Shown here one piece after another: positions 22,132-36,250 of a DNA stretch of 64,000 bases. The position numbers were made by a program, and so were the translations under genes. A model generated the notes under the pieces. It was not told where the DNA came from. It saw nothing but the letters and a program-made list of their open reading frames with translations, and ran no database searches. Source of the stretch: Jacaranda mimosifolia (Eukaryota > Streptophyta > Magnoliopsida > Lamiales > Bignoniaceae); contig CM032125.1 in the NCBI GenBank assembly GCA_018894105.1, positions 35,697,032 through 35,761,031 of the forward strand. The letters are read 5' to 3'. Positions within the stretch are counted from its first letter, which is position 1, and every line of letters starts with the position of its first letter.

Positions 22132-23004
22132 TATTTGACTTTCTTTTTAATTGCTAAAATTCTCATTTGCAATCATTATGCCAGCATGTGTCGTGTGTGC
22201 ATGAAATTTGCCAAAGGAGTTAAACTCAAGCTTACTGAGCTCACAAGTATGTTTAAATACCTACACATGTCAGTAACAAAATTAGTGTCTATAAAATGAG
22301 TTGTGCTAAATATGTAATAAGAGCGCGAACTCCATAATTGCACATGGATTTGTAATGCTTGAGAATGCTAATGCTTGATTTGTGAGAAATCAGATTACGT
22401 AATCCTATTATTTGCATGTGTGAAGCTTACTTAAATGACTTAAGGAAAAGAGTGGCTTTAAAATTCATATCTACTGATTTTGAGATAATATTGCTGTATT
22501 CTAAAACTAAATTACCATTTAATTCGATATACTGGAGGCAACCATCACTTTAAGGAAAATATATTCATGTCCTACTCCACATGACTTTTCAAATTCTGTA
22601 TTTTTCCTAATACAAAAATTCCTGGAAAATCAGGCATTGATCTTTACCTTGAGCCCCTTTCAACAGCTCCAAAAACAAAGACTTTTCATTGCTGAAGAAA
22701 ATAATTCTCCTTTGCGTGTATTATTAGGAGTCACCTAACGGGTCCAATAGCATTTATGGCTCTTTAAGAGACTAGACTCTAAGTCAAGGTCTTTGTGGAA
22801 AAACTAGTATATGACAAAGTGTGGGGAGCACCAGCCAGCTAGTCATGATATTGATAGTTCGAACCTTTTCTAACATTTTGTCAGTCTCATAAAACAATCA
22901 CTCAGTAATAATAGAGAAAGCCTCTACATTTCATAATCCATCTCTTATAGCATTTGTACCTTCAATATGCATATTACAAAAATGTAGCATTTAATTCAAC
23001 AACT
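22132..23004. other. Intergenic, TIMELESS 3' UTR and flank; LRR-unit duplicate
   Basis: 22132-22460 is a diverged copy of 14335-14645 (LRR downstream region). 22600-23004 is the native TIMELESS 3' UTR and downstream DNA, copied elsewhere at 19560-20300 and 20653-20980. I see no further gene. Confidence 0.65.
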
Positions 23005-25150
23005 TTATTCATCCTCAAAATCTATTACCATTCTCAGCCGTCTTCTTGACGCGCTATTTTCCTGTGTGGTAACAGGTTCTGTGTTTTCGTCAAAATCAAC
23101 CAACTCATCGACAACACCATCATCAAAGAGTGGATACTGGGAATTGCCAGCTTTCTCAAAAGACTTGGCATTGGATTCATCAAGATTGTCCATTGCAGTT
23201 GTTCCAGTTTCTGAATCAGCAGAATGGTTAACTGCAGTGTCAATTTCAACAGCACCCATCTGATTGGATTGCATAATTTCATCCCTGGAAAAGAATAGTA
23301 TTATAAGAAGTAATCCACATTCAAGTTTTAGAATAATGAACATTTTGTAGGTTGAACATAAAACTTGAAAACTCAAGACAAATTAAGTGACAACTTCTTG
23401 AAGCAATTCCCAGGGGTCTGAAAGATTTAAATTTGGAGTAGTGTCGCTTATAGAAATAATCACATTTATAAGATTAACAGCATACTGGTGAAATATTTCA
23501 AACTAGAATGGAATAAGAGTCCGCATCATTGTTATGCCTGAGCCTGCCTTAGATAATACCTGATCTCCATATTTGTGCATGACAGAATAGGTAAGAGAAG
23601 AGAGAAAGCTCCTAGTACCATGTGTACCACAGTATTTTTCTTCCTTTTATAATGCTATCCCTCTCCAGTTTCAGTTTATGAGTACACATAATCACTTGGC
23701 TTTTCTATCGCATCTAAAAATGGCAAGTCTAAAAACCCAATCCACCGTCATAAAAGTTTGGAATGCAACAACTAGGTGAATGAAAATATATATGACCTAA
23801 CATTTAGGAAGCACTTTGAATCCTATAATTCATTCTCTATTTCATTTTTTATTCCAACTTGCCAAGTATATCTAATTTACAATCAGATTTTCTTATAAGG
23901 AAATATATAATGCACATGTCATATTGTCATGAATGGAATAGACGATGAAATAGATAATAGAATAGAGGATTTAGACTGAGAAGCAAGTATAAAAGAATCA
24001 TTCAAAAAGTTAACCATAGTAATGTTCCGAACTTCCACACACACACGCGCACGCGCACACACACATATATATATATAGATATATATGTATAAAACTCTTG
24101 TTGCCAGAATAAGCTATATACGGGAACCCCCACTTTTGTCAAAATAAGGTTAATAGATTAGAGAAATAGAAATTGAATACCTCTCGGAAACTTGGGTATC
24201 CTTGCCATGGGAGTTAGCTTCAACTATGTTCTTCTCAAATGACTCAGTATTAAGTTCCTCATAATCACCCTTTCGGGACATTTTCTTTGCTTTACTGGCC
24301 ACAAACCGGAGTTTTAGTAAGTAATAAACAACAAAACAAAAGAATGAACATTGAAAGAACTTGAAAAATAGGGAAAAGAATTTGAAAATTCATCCACTTT
24401 CCACTAAGTTTAAATTTTCATCCACATCAATGCGTTTCCCATCCAAGTGTAAATTGGGGACAGACCCTTCGATAACCATTAGCTGTAAATAAATTTAATT
24501 TAACAAAAAAATAAAAAAAGCCTGTGAAGGTAATACATCACTGGTTCTCAATTCCTAAAATGTGCTAGCATTTCATATGGAACTATGCCAAACCTTCTTG
24601 TTGGGACAAATGATTTGTAATGGAACAAATCTAAGAGATTCAAGTTTAAAATAGAAAAAATAAATACTAATTGTGAATCTTAATCGCCGAAAGTGAACAT
24701 GGTACCAGAGTACAAAATCTTTTCCAAATTGATGCTTTTGATCATGGCTTTAAACAAGAATGGATCATTTTTCAGCTTACACATTTTACCTGACGTGCAG
24801 TCAAAATTTTCTGAAGAATTTCTTCATGATATTTAGTTCACATTAATGTTACATTATATCCAAGACCATATCAAACATGCTGTAAATATAAGAGAACTGT
24901 TAGATTATCTATTTGTAATTTTGGATGCCCATAGGTCCTCTCATTTAGTGGATTAAGGTACTGAACATAATATAAAATAGAAAATGAGCTCCTGCAAGAA
25001 TGCTGACTAAAATTTCTGTGTTTGCAAGAGTGGTATCATGCTAAATACAGCAAAACACTCATATAACTGGAGCATCCTTCAGAAGTTCTTCCTAATGCAA
25101 ATACCACTGGAATATAGTAAGGACACTGGAATACATAGAGAAGAGGAGAT

Positions 25151-25187
<37 letters not shown>

Positions 25188-28100
25188 CTCCATTACAGAG
25201 CTAAGTAATTCATCATCAGAGATGTCTTTGGTGAATTTACGTGCAATCTTCTTATTGGGCCTCACACCATAGTGGCTTCCATTTCGCTTTTGTTTGCCCC
25301 TAAAAAGACAGATAATGGGGAGGTCCTGAATATTATCATATATGTTATCATAGTCAATTGTCACAATTAAAAGGGTGTGTGATACATAAAATGCTGCTAG
25401 AATGCTAGGGCTAGCTATGGCATACTTCAGAGGAATTACATTGCTGACAATATTGACTTTTGAGGAAATTTCACTAGCACACATTGAAACTTCTTATAGC
25501 CTGAAAGATGCAAAACCATTTTCATGACTAAATTATCTGGGTGACTTCTTTAAAAAGACGCATTTAGTAATTAGAAAACCGATCTATATGAAAAAACTTT
25601 GGAAAAAACCGTAAAGCATTATCCAATAACAATACAGTTCTTTCCAAATTCTCATTCTAGCTGGTTTATTCAATTGGAAACATAGGTCTTTACATTGTGA
25701 CAAGGAGAATCCTTAAGCAAACAAACAAACAAAAAAGGGAATGACAAAACTAAGCAGGTGAGTCAAAAAAACCAGGAGATCAAAATAATGCTGTGATACA
25801 TATGAGGCACTCATCCCAACTATTCACTCTGGCAATGCACAGAAGAACAACTTAACCCATGTAGATGCATTTTTTTACACTGAAAGGAGTGCAGTAATTT
25901 GATGTTACCTATTTCTCAGAGATAACAACATTTCATCATCAGATTCATGTGCACCTTCTGAAGAAATGTCACTGAAAATCTCATCCCTCAACTGCATGTT
26001 AGCATGAGATTTCTTATTTTTTGGCCCAACAAGGCCAAGTTGCTTGAGTTTGCGAGTAACCTGAGCAGCAGAAATTCTGCCAGAGTCATCAAGCGCGTGA
26101 GCAATCATGTAACTGCACCTCTTCTGATCTTTAAACCTTCAAGATGTTACATACCTCAACTTCAGATTCTATTTATTTTAGCCAAAAAGCAGACAAGTAA
26201 CATTAGGATGGACATAGCTAGAAAGCACTTACTGCTGAAACAAATCTTTAATCTTCTGCTCCTGATCTTCACTAAATGCATGTACTCTTTTTCTAGAGTG
26301 CCTAAAAAGAAAGAGGAAGACCTTATCAATCAACTTCTAGAAAAAATACGAAAATCCAGTCCTGTATCATGTTCTACCAGATATTCCACCACCATTATTC
26401 CAAAATTAATGTAATAAATCTAGAGTAAATAGCCCTGAAACAGGCCATACAGCAAGCTAGAAACCACAAGCAGAAAGCGTTCAAAATGCTCAAAGCAGAC
26501 ACCTACAGAGGTTTCCTTGAGGAACTTTCCCCTGCAATGGTTAAATTGTGATGAAGGGTACCCCTTAAAAGATCCTCTTTGTTGTCCCAAAGTTGATTGG
26601 AGGCATCAGACCTCTGCTTCTTTGCCTTAGCAGGCACTTTAAATCCAAGCTGTTTTAGCGTCTTGGAAACTTGCATTTTTGAAATATCTCCATTTGGATC
26701 AAGTTCTCCAGCAATGAGCTGACAACAATTTGGATTGTCCTTATACCTAGCACGCCACAGATGCAAGCAAAATCGTTCAATAAGAAAATCTCAAAAAAGG
26801 GGGAGGCAAAATATACACGACCACAATATCACAAAAGAATCATGTTCCAGATTGAGTATTGAAATCAGGGTTCATACTAAAGCAGTAGAGTCCTCTAATG
26901 TGGACAACCAATGACCAAGTCTAAATGTTGTAGAAACCCAGTTCTTCTAATTGTCCAAACTCTAAAAGATCTTTTCAAATAATTATTTCATAGTTTTGGG
27001 ACGGCTTACTTCTCATAGAGATCCTTAAGTCTGCCTTCTAATTCAGCGCTAAGAGCAAGGCTATGTCCTCTTCTTGATGATCTGTCAGATTCTTCTTCAG
27101 ACTGCCCGTCCCTGAATCCAGGAAGCAACAGAAAAATGAGGACAAAACTTAGAAACCAAAAAGAGCTATTGAGTATCATAGGAGACAATGCCTATCAGAA
27201 GTTGCACTCCCATCAATCACTTCGTTTAGAATTGATGTGGTGGTGTCATTTCCTTCCTCAGAACTTTGCTTGAACTTCTGAAATTTGTCTTCAAAAGGAT
27301 CAACTTCCCTGTACATCATTCACAGGATATCAGACCAAAACAAAATCTAAATCTTCTTCAACTCTCTAATCCCAGTAACCCATGTCAGCCACTAAATGCA
27401 TTAGTTTCCATAGGAAGACACTAAATCAAAATCCAGAAATAAAGCGCTTACCTTACAGCTGCTCCAAACAACAATGCTAGAATAAGCTATAAGTTCCAAT
27501 TCAAAAGACAAAATATTAAACTAAGTCATGATTACTTCCCACTTAGAGTCTACACCATGAAACATGAAATAAGGGTGAATTAAAGTATATGATATCTTAC
27601 CCTTGGCTGTCCTGGTTAGATAGTACAAAATCATCATCACCTAGGGCATCCGCTATACTCCTGCGAACCCATTTTTGCCCTTCAGAGAAATGATTTCCTT
27701 CATTTTTGGTGCCACTGCTGCCTTCCCGAATTTCATTTTTCATACCGTTAAGCTTATTTAACATAGATTCACAATTTATAAAATGACATTCTTTTCTTGT
27801 CTTCAAAAAGAGAACCTCTACAAAAAGCAGGGGATAACTCTTCATTTTCCGTAACATTCTCCGAACCAAACTTGTCAGAAAGGTAACAATGTTTTCATAT
27901 TCTTTGTATGGCCTTGATTTTTGCTCCTCGAGGATATCATAGAATATTGTGAGGAGTGACAACTGCAGAATTATTCAAGATATTATTATGAGACTTATTT
28001 TCGTCTAAAATTATGCTTTCCAAAATAATGGAGCTAAAAGTGATTATAAAAGTTCTGTTCCGCTATATACCTGGTATAGCATTGGAGATAGCTCCAAATC

Positions 28101-31100
28101 ATCACAAATTCGCTGAAGAATGCTTAATATGTAATGATTCGTAGTGATGGAATTGCTCTTATAAAACTTCAGCAACCAACACAATTTTTGAATAATAGTG
28201 TTGTCGGCGAGAGCAGAAATCAAAGAAGATACCTTAAAGTCAACTTCATCTGTTAATACTTGCTGCTCATCACCAGAAGAATTATCAGTTTCAAGATAAA
28301 AACCATCATTATTAACAATATTTCTGCCATCCACCTCTGACTCATTGCTTCCCAGATTAGCAGGCTTTGGGGGAGGTTCATCAACCTGAATGGAATCCCT
28401 GCTTTTATCTGCCTCGATGTCAAAATCCAGATCTGTTAATGTCTCCTTTTCTAACATATTGACATCAACTGATTCCTTACAAGTAGAGCTGCCAACCTCA
28501 TTCTGAGTGATAGCATTGTCCACAATTGTTTCACAAACATTTTCATTCTTGGTTATTGGTTTCTTCGTCTTTTTCTTCCTCGACTTTTTGGAAACCTTCA
28601 TTTCAAGAAAAGTTTCAATACTTGAACATATCCAGCCTTACTATTAGACATCTATTTTTACCACTGTCAAATATCATCTATATATATACAAACATTCAGG
28701 TAATATATATCAAAAGATGCACTGTTAACCTCTGTTAAAGGAATGGCAAGCATGCTGCATGCTTAAAAGAATAAAGGAAAAAGGAAAAGTAGTAGAAGAC
28801 ATGCATTGTCACTGTTTTTCTAAAGCGGGTAGAAAGAGACTCCCACATTCTATGAACAGATGAGCTGCCTCTTATAACAATCAAAAAATTAAACAAAGTC
28901 ACTGATTCATTCACTATCCCCAAAATTAACAAAGTGTTTCTGTTTTTTATCTAACAGCATTATCAAGGTTTTCAACCATAAAAGCAACAATTTCCATGTA
29001 TCCATGCATTTCTTTGTGCACAAACCAGACCGACACACAATATCATTCCCTTCATAACCCGTAACAAGTTAGATATGCAAAATACTTGACTCTCACTTGC
29101 CTATAGATAAAACTATTAGATTCAAGAGCTTAAATACTAAGGTCAGCCAAACAAGAAAATTACACGGATAAAACTAATCAGTTACATGAACAAGATCTAT
29201 AAAACACTTCAGCTGGTACAATTAATTGATTTACTTTTGCTTTCTGCACTCAAAAAGTTTTGCTCAGTTTTTCGAGAAGTAGTTTACTTGCTAAAGTTAT
29301 GAAGGAAAAGTAATATTCAAACTTTGCCTCTTGGTCTAAATTTTGCACTCACCTAAACTTGTTTTGAGAGCAAGATCGTATATCACCTTTTCAATTTGTG
29401 AAAAAGTTTACTCACTTAGATTTTCACCAATAGATATCGCCAAATCCTTGGTAATATAACGCAAAGAAAGGAATAAAAAGTATTCCAGAAATGTTTGCTA
29501 GAGCGAGACAAGTCAAGATTGGAGGAGTGTAACATTGACCTAAATTCAAAAAATATCACGTCAAACACCATTTACTTTTCTCAAGAGAATCCTTCCTGTT
29601 TAATTGACCTCTCGGTGGCTATATTATAAATCAATCACATAGGAGCGTAGTCATTGTTTCTGTAGTCAACAAAGCAGATCCAAGACCCAGTTTGATTTGA
29701 ATCAAGTTGGACAATATTTACAAAGCACTTGATAGGAGAAACTCCAGGAAATAAGTCAAATAACTCTGTCTTGTAGAAACTCATGAAATTAAAATTCCAA
29801 ATTCAATAGGATTTTAAGGCATTTCAAAATGTAGCTCCATAAACCAAGAAATACGAATTCTATCAAAAAAGTACATCGAAACTGTTAGAAAGTAAAATTA
29901 AATTTACCCGTAACGTGCCACGTGCTTGAAGGTTCTCCAGTAATCGTAGAACCACATGCATAGTTTCCACCAAGTTGGCAAGATCACTTGAAACATCAAA
30001 AATATAGGAGAAACAAAGTCATAAAACATAAATAGAAAAAAATATTTATATTAAATGTAGATGAAATCAAATTAATGAAATCAATTTATCCCAATTATCA
30101 AAAAAAAAATCAAATTATCCCAACTTTAATTTCTGAATGTGTATATTGTAGATTTCAGTTATACATTTAGTCTATTTAGATAGTTATAAAGCGTTCTACA
30201 TAATAATTGATGTTCAAGTCCTACTCAAATGGACGCCTTGCCGATCAACAGTCTTAGATTGTAAATTCAGCAACAACCCTAGTCAGAAGCTTAAAACCCA
30301 TTACTACTATGAATCGTTATATTCATACTTTTCTTAGTAAATTTTAGTGTATATAGTCTACTATATTGCTGATGGACCCTTTTGTTAATTGTGGAGTTGG
30401 CAACAATAGAGACCCAATAATTATGTGGAAACTCAACAAACCATTATTAGATGCACGAAATACAGAAATCAGAGCATATCTATAAACTTCAAACACATAT
30501 TTATAAGCTTGTTAACACAGAAGAATCTTAATAAGCACGGTCTAACTCTAGTATGTTGTTCATTACAGAGACTGATTGTTCCGCGGATTCAATTTGAATT
30601 ATTTCATATGACAGGCTTAAACTTCATGCTATTTTTTGTCAAGTCCTATGTTTGAACATTGGTGGTTAGACCCAAGTATTGTATTCACAGTGCTTGTATA
30701 GGAATAGGACCTGTATAATCATTTAAGAATTAAAGGCATGAACACAGTTTAAATTATGATTAACAATTTAATTTGAGCTACCAAAATAATGTGACAGAGG
30801 AAGAGGTGAAATTCAATAAGATGCGATATAGCATTAAGTATTCATTTTGCCGTAAAGTAGAGAAGGATAATTTAGTTTCTTTTCAGAAAATGAAAATGTC
30901 CACATTAGACTGATGGCAAACCAGATACACCTGAAAGCAGGCAAACATAGCAACAGATAATTTCTTAATTATATGTCAGAAGAGTGCTTCAATTTCCAAA
31001 CATGCGCTACTAAAAAGAGACTATATGCCTTGACATGAAAGGTGAATGCCATCAACAATGTATGAGTACTAACATCATGCAACTAAAATTCATAGAGAAC

Positions 31101-34100
31101 TTTAAGACAAAGGATATGTAGAAGTGATGGCAGTGATTATTTATATTGATGCAAATACAGATATCACTAATTACGAGGACAGATTAAAATTATGTAATGA
31201 TTTTACTAAATGCATGAATTAATCTTCATGTAGAAAAGATTCCTATTTGTATACAAGCACCACTTGTTGGTTAGCATGGAGTAAAGAGAATTATATTTCA
31301 AAATTGCAAGGGATGAATTCCACTAAAAAGCCATATGTGCCATGCAAAAGATCAATTTTGATTTGCCATGCTGCTGGTCATATATGGCCTTGTATATGGT
31401 CCTAAACTAGTTGACCGAATTAGTAAAACTGACTAAACTATGGTAGATACAATATTGCAATGTTTGGTTAATAAATTTAAATTTTCAGCAAGGCCCAAGA
31501 GCTGTGACTCCCTCTAGGACAGAGGAGAATTTCTAAAGCACCTAGACTTTCATTCCTAAATTCAGATATTCTCATATTATTTGGAAACCGTTGCTGTCAA
31601 TATGCATTTTTCAGTAGCAAGCCTAAAGTATATATGTCAAGCTATAAATTTAGGGCAGGGACCACTGCCTTTAATGTCAAATGTCAAGCAAAAATTTTAT
31701 AAACAGAGTATTGCAAGGTATAAAAGAGTGAACCTTTTGGACTGTTTCTGAGTATCAAATGATTTAATCAGGTTCAGGAGAAACTGTGTCATCCCTTCCT
31801 CAGTTTGATCATAAAATAACTTGTACAGAAGGATACGAGCTGTCTGAGGTTCCTTAGAATCTTCTGGGGATTGCTTCAGCACCAAATCCAGCATGCGTAT
31901 CTTCATAAGACAAAATATATATGTTAGAAATGGTATGCTTTGCAGAATGGTGGCCAACTAACATATGGAATAGGAATTCATGGAATATTACATTAGCCAC
32001 ATATGCATATACTTGGCCAAGGAATGAATGTAAAGGACATGGATATTAAGAACTAGTGCTGCCAAAGAAGATAAATGATAACTGATAATTGTCCTCTAAG
32101 TGGTGGTAGCCAGCTATATGAAAATACAAGGTAAAATTGAAGGTGAAAGAATGTTTACCATAGTTTTCACAAGAGATCCTGCAGCTGAGAGAAACTTGTA
32201 GTCATTTGTTTGTTTTATGCCTTCAAATGCATAACGCCATTTTGAAATGACCATTAGAAACATTGACTCATTCAATGTTTCAGCAATTGGCCCGCACGTG
32301 CTACCTTTGAAAAAGGTGTTGTCATCATCACAAGCCACAGGTGCCTCATTTTCAACATCAATATGCTGGCAATGCATAGGGCAGAATACATCAGCTTTGA
32401 TACTTGAGACGAGAACAAAATTACACATGACACTTCGAGGCTAGAGATCCATCAATTAGAACCACTTAAGGAACATGGGCATATTATATACTTTCTGAAC
32501 TCTCCTCTACCTGCCCAATCACATCCCCGTGCTTGCAAAAGTGTTAGGATAACCCATTTACTCAACAAGCCAGCATTCAGAGTTTGGGTTCTGAAAAACT
32601 TCTCAGCTGGAAAGAGGTTATATAATAACTATTGGACTTGTGCCGCAATTAGTTCATAACATATTTTCCAACATGATTCTCCTGTTAGAGTCAACACAAC
32701 TTTGATATCTCTCTAAGTTACCTGGATTTGATGCAACCCCTGTAGGTGAGTACGAGCTATATTAAAAAGAACTTCCTCTAGCTTCTTACAATCTAAATCC
32801 CAAACTTCTATTTTGATGAATTCCATGCAACAAACTTAATTTACAACTGAGTTGAACAGTTGAAATGCTAAATCCAAATAACCAGGCCCATCAGCCATAT
32901 CAGTTGCATCTCTAAATATGTAAGTGTTCCCATGGAGTCGAGGAACACCATCTAAATTCCAATATCAATGTTCATTCAACAGCTTAAGAAAAAAGGAAAG
33001 GAAGAAAAAGATGAAAAACAATAAAGATCCAATAAATCTGAACAGAAGAAAAACCTATAGAACAGTCTTTTCCTGCTTGACTTATAAATCAGGATTTGAC
33101 TTATAATTCACGGTCAAAAGAAACTTGTCGTTGTAACTGACATAGCTTAGGACTTTTTCCCAAGTGATCAATGCTTACTGTATCTGAGTGGAGAAGTAAA
33201 GAAAGGATAAGGCAATTTGTGCTTGGGTAACACTAAAGAATCTCTTCTTTTTTTTTCTCCTTTTACTTTTGGTTGGTACCAGAGTCAAACTCAATATACT
33301 GAAATTTGATGTCCTATTGGACAGAATTCTTAGCTAAAAGCAACTTTTGCCTGTACTAATTGAATGCAAGTCATGCAATGATCAAAACGTTTTAGTTCCA
33401 CTAATTGTATCTTACCTTTGATGTTAAGCACCTGTGATATTGAAATGAGGTGACAAATTGAGCAACCTGAAAGAATATGACAACATCGCTGCTCTGAATT
33501 TCCTGATGTTCTTTATCAATATCTTCACTAATTGACTGCATCAAAACTGGAGACCCAATTCAAATGAGATTATGTACCAGAAAAATTATTAAAAGGAAGC
33601 AAAAAGTTGGAAAAGGAAGATCATTTTTAGTAGATTAAAAAGTACTACCATTGTAACCCCCTCCCATCAGAAACTGACTTATAAAATCATCGAGTAATTG
33701 CAGGCTTTTATTTATTGTTGATGGTAGTTCTCCATGGTCCCAGATTTTCTTCTTTGATGGACCTCGGTGATTTTTGTGAGCTTTTAACAAAGCATCACCA
33801 GAAGCAGAAGGATTTCCTTTAAATAGTGCTTTAGAACCATCCTGTTGTAGATATAAAAAAGGCAAAAAATTACTTAATACGAAAAGAAATTACTAGGACA
33901 CCAACAATAATCTCATGTATCATACCACAGTGACCCTCGTAAATGTTCCAGGAAACTGAGAATAGCAACTGAGATTGTGAAATCTTGTAAGCCTTCTTTT
34001 TTCTTGTTCCTCTCGAATGATATATTGGAGACTGGTAACTGAATTTTCTGCATCATCTTCCACCTATGAACAAATCCCCATAAGATGTGTACTACCATAA

Positions 34101-36052
34101 GTTCCACATGAACAACAAACAGGAAGGAGCCCACAGACATGGCTTGAGCACGATCGTGTGTGAGTGCGTGTGTGAAAGGTGGGGAGAGAATACCATAAAT
34201 ATGTTGATTTACAGCATATGTCAATATGCAAAGAGAACGAAAACCAAAAGGCAATTAAATCTAGCAACTTATCCATGACCTAAAGCCATAAATAATGAAA
34301 TTCATCCCTTGTAGTGTCAAGAAATATATTGTGGTTTGAGGTTGAGAAAAGCTGCCCCAACTCTTTCTCCAAGTTCTAATGGAAGTATCTCATGGGAAGG
34401 AAACACTAATAATTCTGTAAGTTTCTCGGTGTTGGCTATTCAGCAATTTTTGCATTTACCTAGGGTGCATGCAACTTTATTTGCACATGAATGATAACTG
34501 ATAAGACAACTTTTTCACTTTAAAATGAATAGCTTTTGGTAAATAGCCTAGTTTCTGAATAATTGCTATCTAAAGGAGGAGAAGCTTTTGAGCAACATGG
34601 TAAAGAAACAAACGAAAAGGAAAAGATATTCTCAAACGAATGAAAAAAAGTGTCATAACATTCTGTATTCCAATGCATTTTTCAAACTGTCATCCAAATT
34701 TTTATGGTTACCATTCGTTTTGTCATGTTGGTGGGACATAGCCTAGAGAAACTACAAGAAACAAACCTTTGAGCCCTTCAAATATGCCTTGGCAATCAAC
34801 TCCGGTTCTTGACCCTTAAATATGTAATAGAAAATTTCCAGCAAAAGCAATTTATCTTGGCGTAAGCAGCCATCAGAACCACCAGTATGTTGAGCAAATA
34901 CTAATATCAGGTCCATGACATTCTCCTGGAACAATAATTCTAGAAACCTGTCTCGAAGGGATAGGAATTGAGTGGCTGATCCCCCGGCTTTCTGCTGAGT
35001 TGATATGTCTTGAATAGCTAGAATGTTCCGGAATAATGTAAGAACCAGCTGGATCAATTTCCAGTCATCTTCTGTGAATGATTCACTGGTCATCATGGAG
35101 TAAATCATAAGGTTGGAGCCTCTAAACTGAAAATTTAACAATAAAGTAAAAGCTTGAATTTGTGTAAGCATCTTAAAAGTAAACTACATCTTTCAAGCTT
35201 TAACTTTAGGCCCCTAGTAATCATTATCCTTCACTCTCTCCAGCTTCTTGTCTCTAGGAAACTTGCTCAGACATTTTTCCATGCCCAGAGACACTAAAAT
35301 CCAATTTCTATAGAATAAAAATCACCAAATTGTAATAGAAAATCCATTTAAGTAATCTATCAATGACCATAACTATGCAAAAAAATAAAAGTCAATATTT
35401 CTCTCAAACAAAGAAATACTCGTCACAAACACCACTCACTTTTCAAGATTTTCTAATGGACTTTCCAGAAGAGACACTATCACTGGAACAATATTACTGA
35501 ACGTAATTGCAGACTTCAATCCCCATAGATACTCTATCTGCTGCGATATATCAATTGATGTAGGCTCAACAGGCATGGTAAGAAACACCAACACCTTCAC
35601 TGCAAAAAAGAAAAAAGGAAAAAAGTCGAAACATAAATTGGATAGAATTTTATTAGTATATGAAAGATGTTACAGTTTTCCATAATTCTAAGTCAATATT
35701 ACCTGCATTTAACACCAAATTACGATCTTCTTGGCAATACTCAATAATCGGTATCAGGTCTTTACCAACAATATTCCATTTACAAACGTGCTTGAACACA
35801 TCTCGTTTTTCCGGATCGTCACGCCTTAGAAACCTCAACAAATCCTTCAAATTATCTGCCAATATATTTTAAATAAAAAGTTACTAAATTCTTCCGAATG
35901 CGCAACAAAATTTCTTGATTTCCATATTTTATTAAAAAAAAGAAAAGGGTGATACCTGAACAATATTCTCCCCTGGCATAACCGATTATCTTCCCATGCT
36001 CGTCTTCATCTAATACTCCGAGACCAGCGCAAATGCTGGATAATCCATCCAT
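23005..36052 (-). CDS. TIM: TIMELESS/Tof1 replication-fork protection protein, 20 exons, 1263 aa
   Basis: Nuclear partner of Tipin/Csm3 in the fork-protection complex, needed for checkpoint signalling and cohesion; plant homologue ATIM. Exons (minus): 35956-36052, 35703-35855, 35440-35599, 34767-35085, 33926-34063, 33649-33841, 33416-33546, 32159-32365, 31734-31900, 29908-29986, 28071-28595, 27601-27962, 27192-27308, 27010-27111, 26507-26746, 26233-26301, 25909-26136, 25189-25299, 24181-24294, 23005-23284. All phases agree; the total is 3792 nt. The N-terminal TIMELESS domain starts MDGLSSICAGLGVLDEDEHG and includes SFTEDDWKLIQLVLTLFRNI. Exon 11 is lysine-rich then acidic (KKSRKKKTKK), and the tail is acidic. 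A module of about 45 residues (KDLYEKYKDNPNCC..LKQLGF and KDLFQQFKDQKRCS..LKQLGL) occurs twice. The intron after exon 13 appears to be GC-AG. Exon limits are my manual calls. Confidence 0.93.
24044..24086. repeat. CA/CG/TA dinucleotide microsatellite in TIMELESS intron 19
   Basis: Mixed (CA)n, (CG/CA)n and (TA)n tract between exons 19 and 20. Confidence 0.85.
25154..25183. repeat. (GA)n microsatellite next to TIMELESS exon 18 donor
   Basis: About 15 GA units. On the coding strand it is a (TC)n run beginning about 6 nt after the exon 18 splice donor (GA|gtatgt). Confidence 0.9.
28596..31733 (-). other. Large TIMELESS introns (9 and 10)
   Basis: The two longest intron regions flank the 79-nt exon 10 (29908-29986). 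They are AT-rich. I see no nested gene or clear transposon with readable ends. Confidence 0.6.
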
Positions 36053-36190
36053 ATGGCTCGAATTAAAACTTTAATTTTTGAGAAAATGATATGTGAAAAA
36101 AGGATGAAGTTGGTGGAATTGGATTTGGGGGATTTGGATCTGAAAGTTTCTGTTGTTAGGGCTTTTAGGTGGCTCTGAGGTAGAAGCAAA

Positions 36191-36220
36191 TTTTCCCGCC
36201 TCGAAGAGATTGTGGCGGGA
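36191..36220. promoter_or_regulatory. Paired E2F-like sites upstream of TIMELESS
   Basis: TTTTCCCGCC (36191-36200) and GGCGGGA (36214-36220, reverse orientation) lie about 140-170 bp upstream of the TIMELESS ATG in otherwise AT-rich DNA. The first matches the plant E2F consensus TTTSSCGC. E2F-DP control is usual for replication genes; binding here is inferred. Confidence 0.65.
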
Positions 36221-36250
36221 GTTCTTTTTTTATAATAATAACACGTGAAA

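Noticed and set aside
28044..28601. 185-residue frame considered as a separate gene
   Set aside because: It is TIMELESS exon 11, joined in phase to exons 10 and 12.
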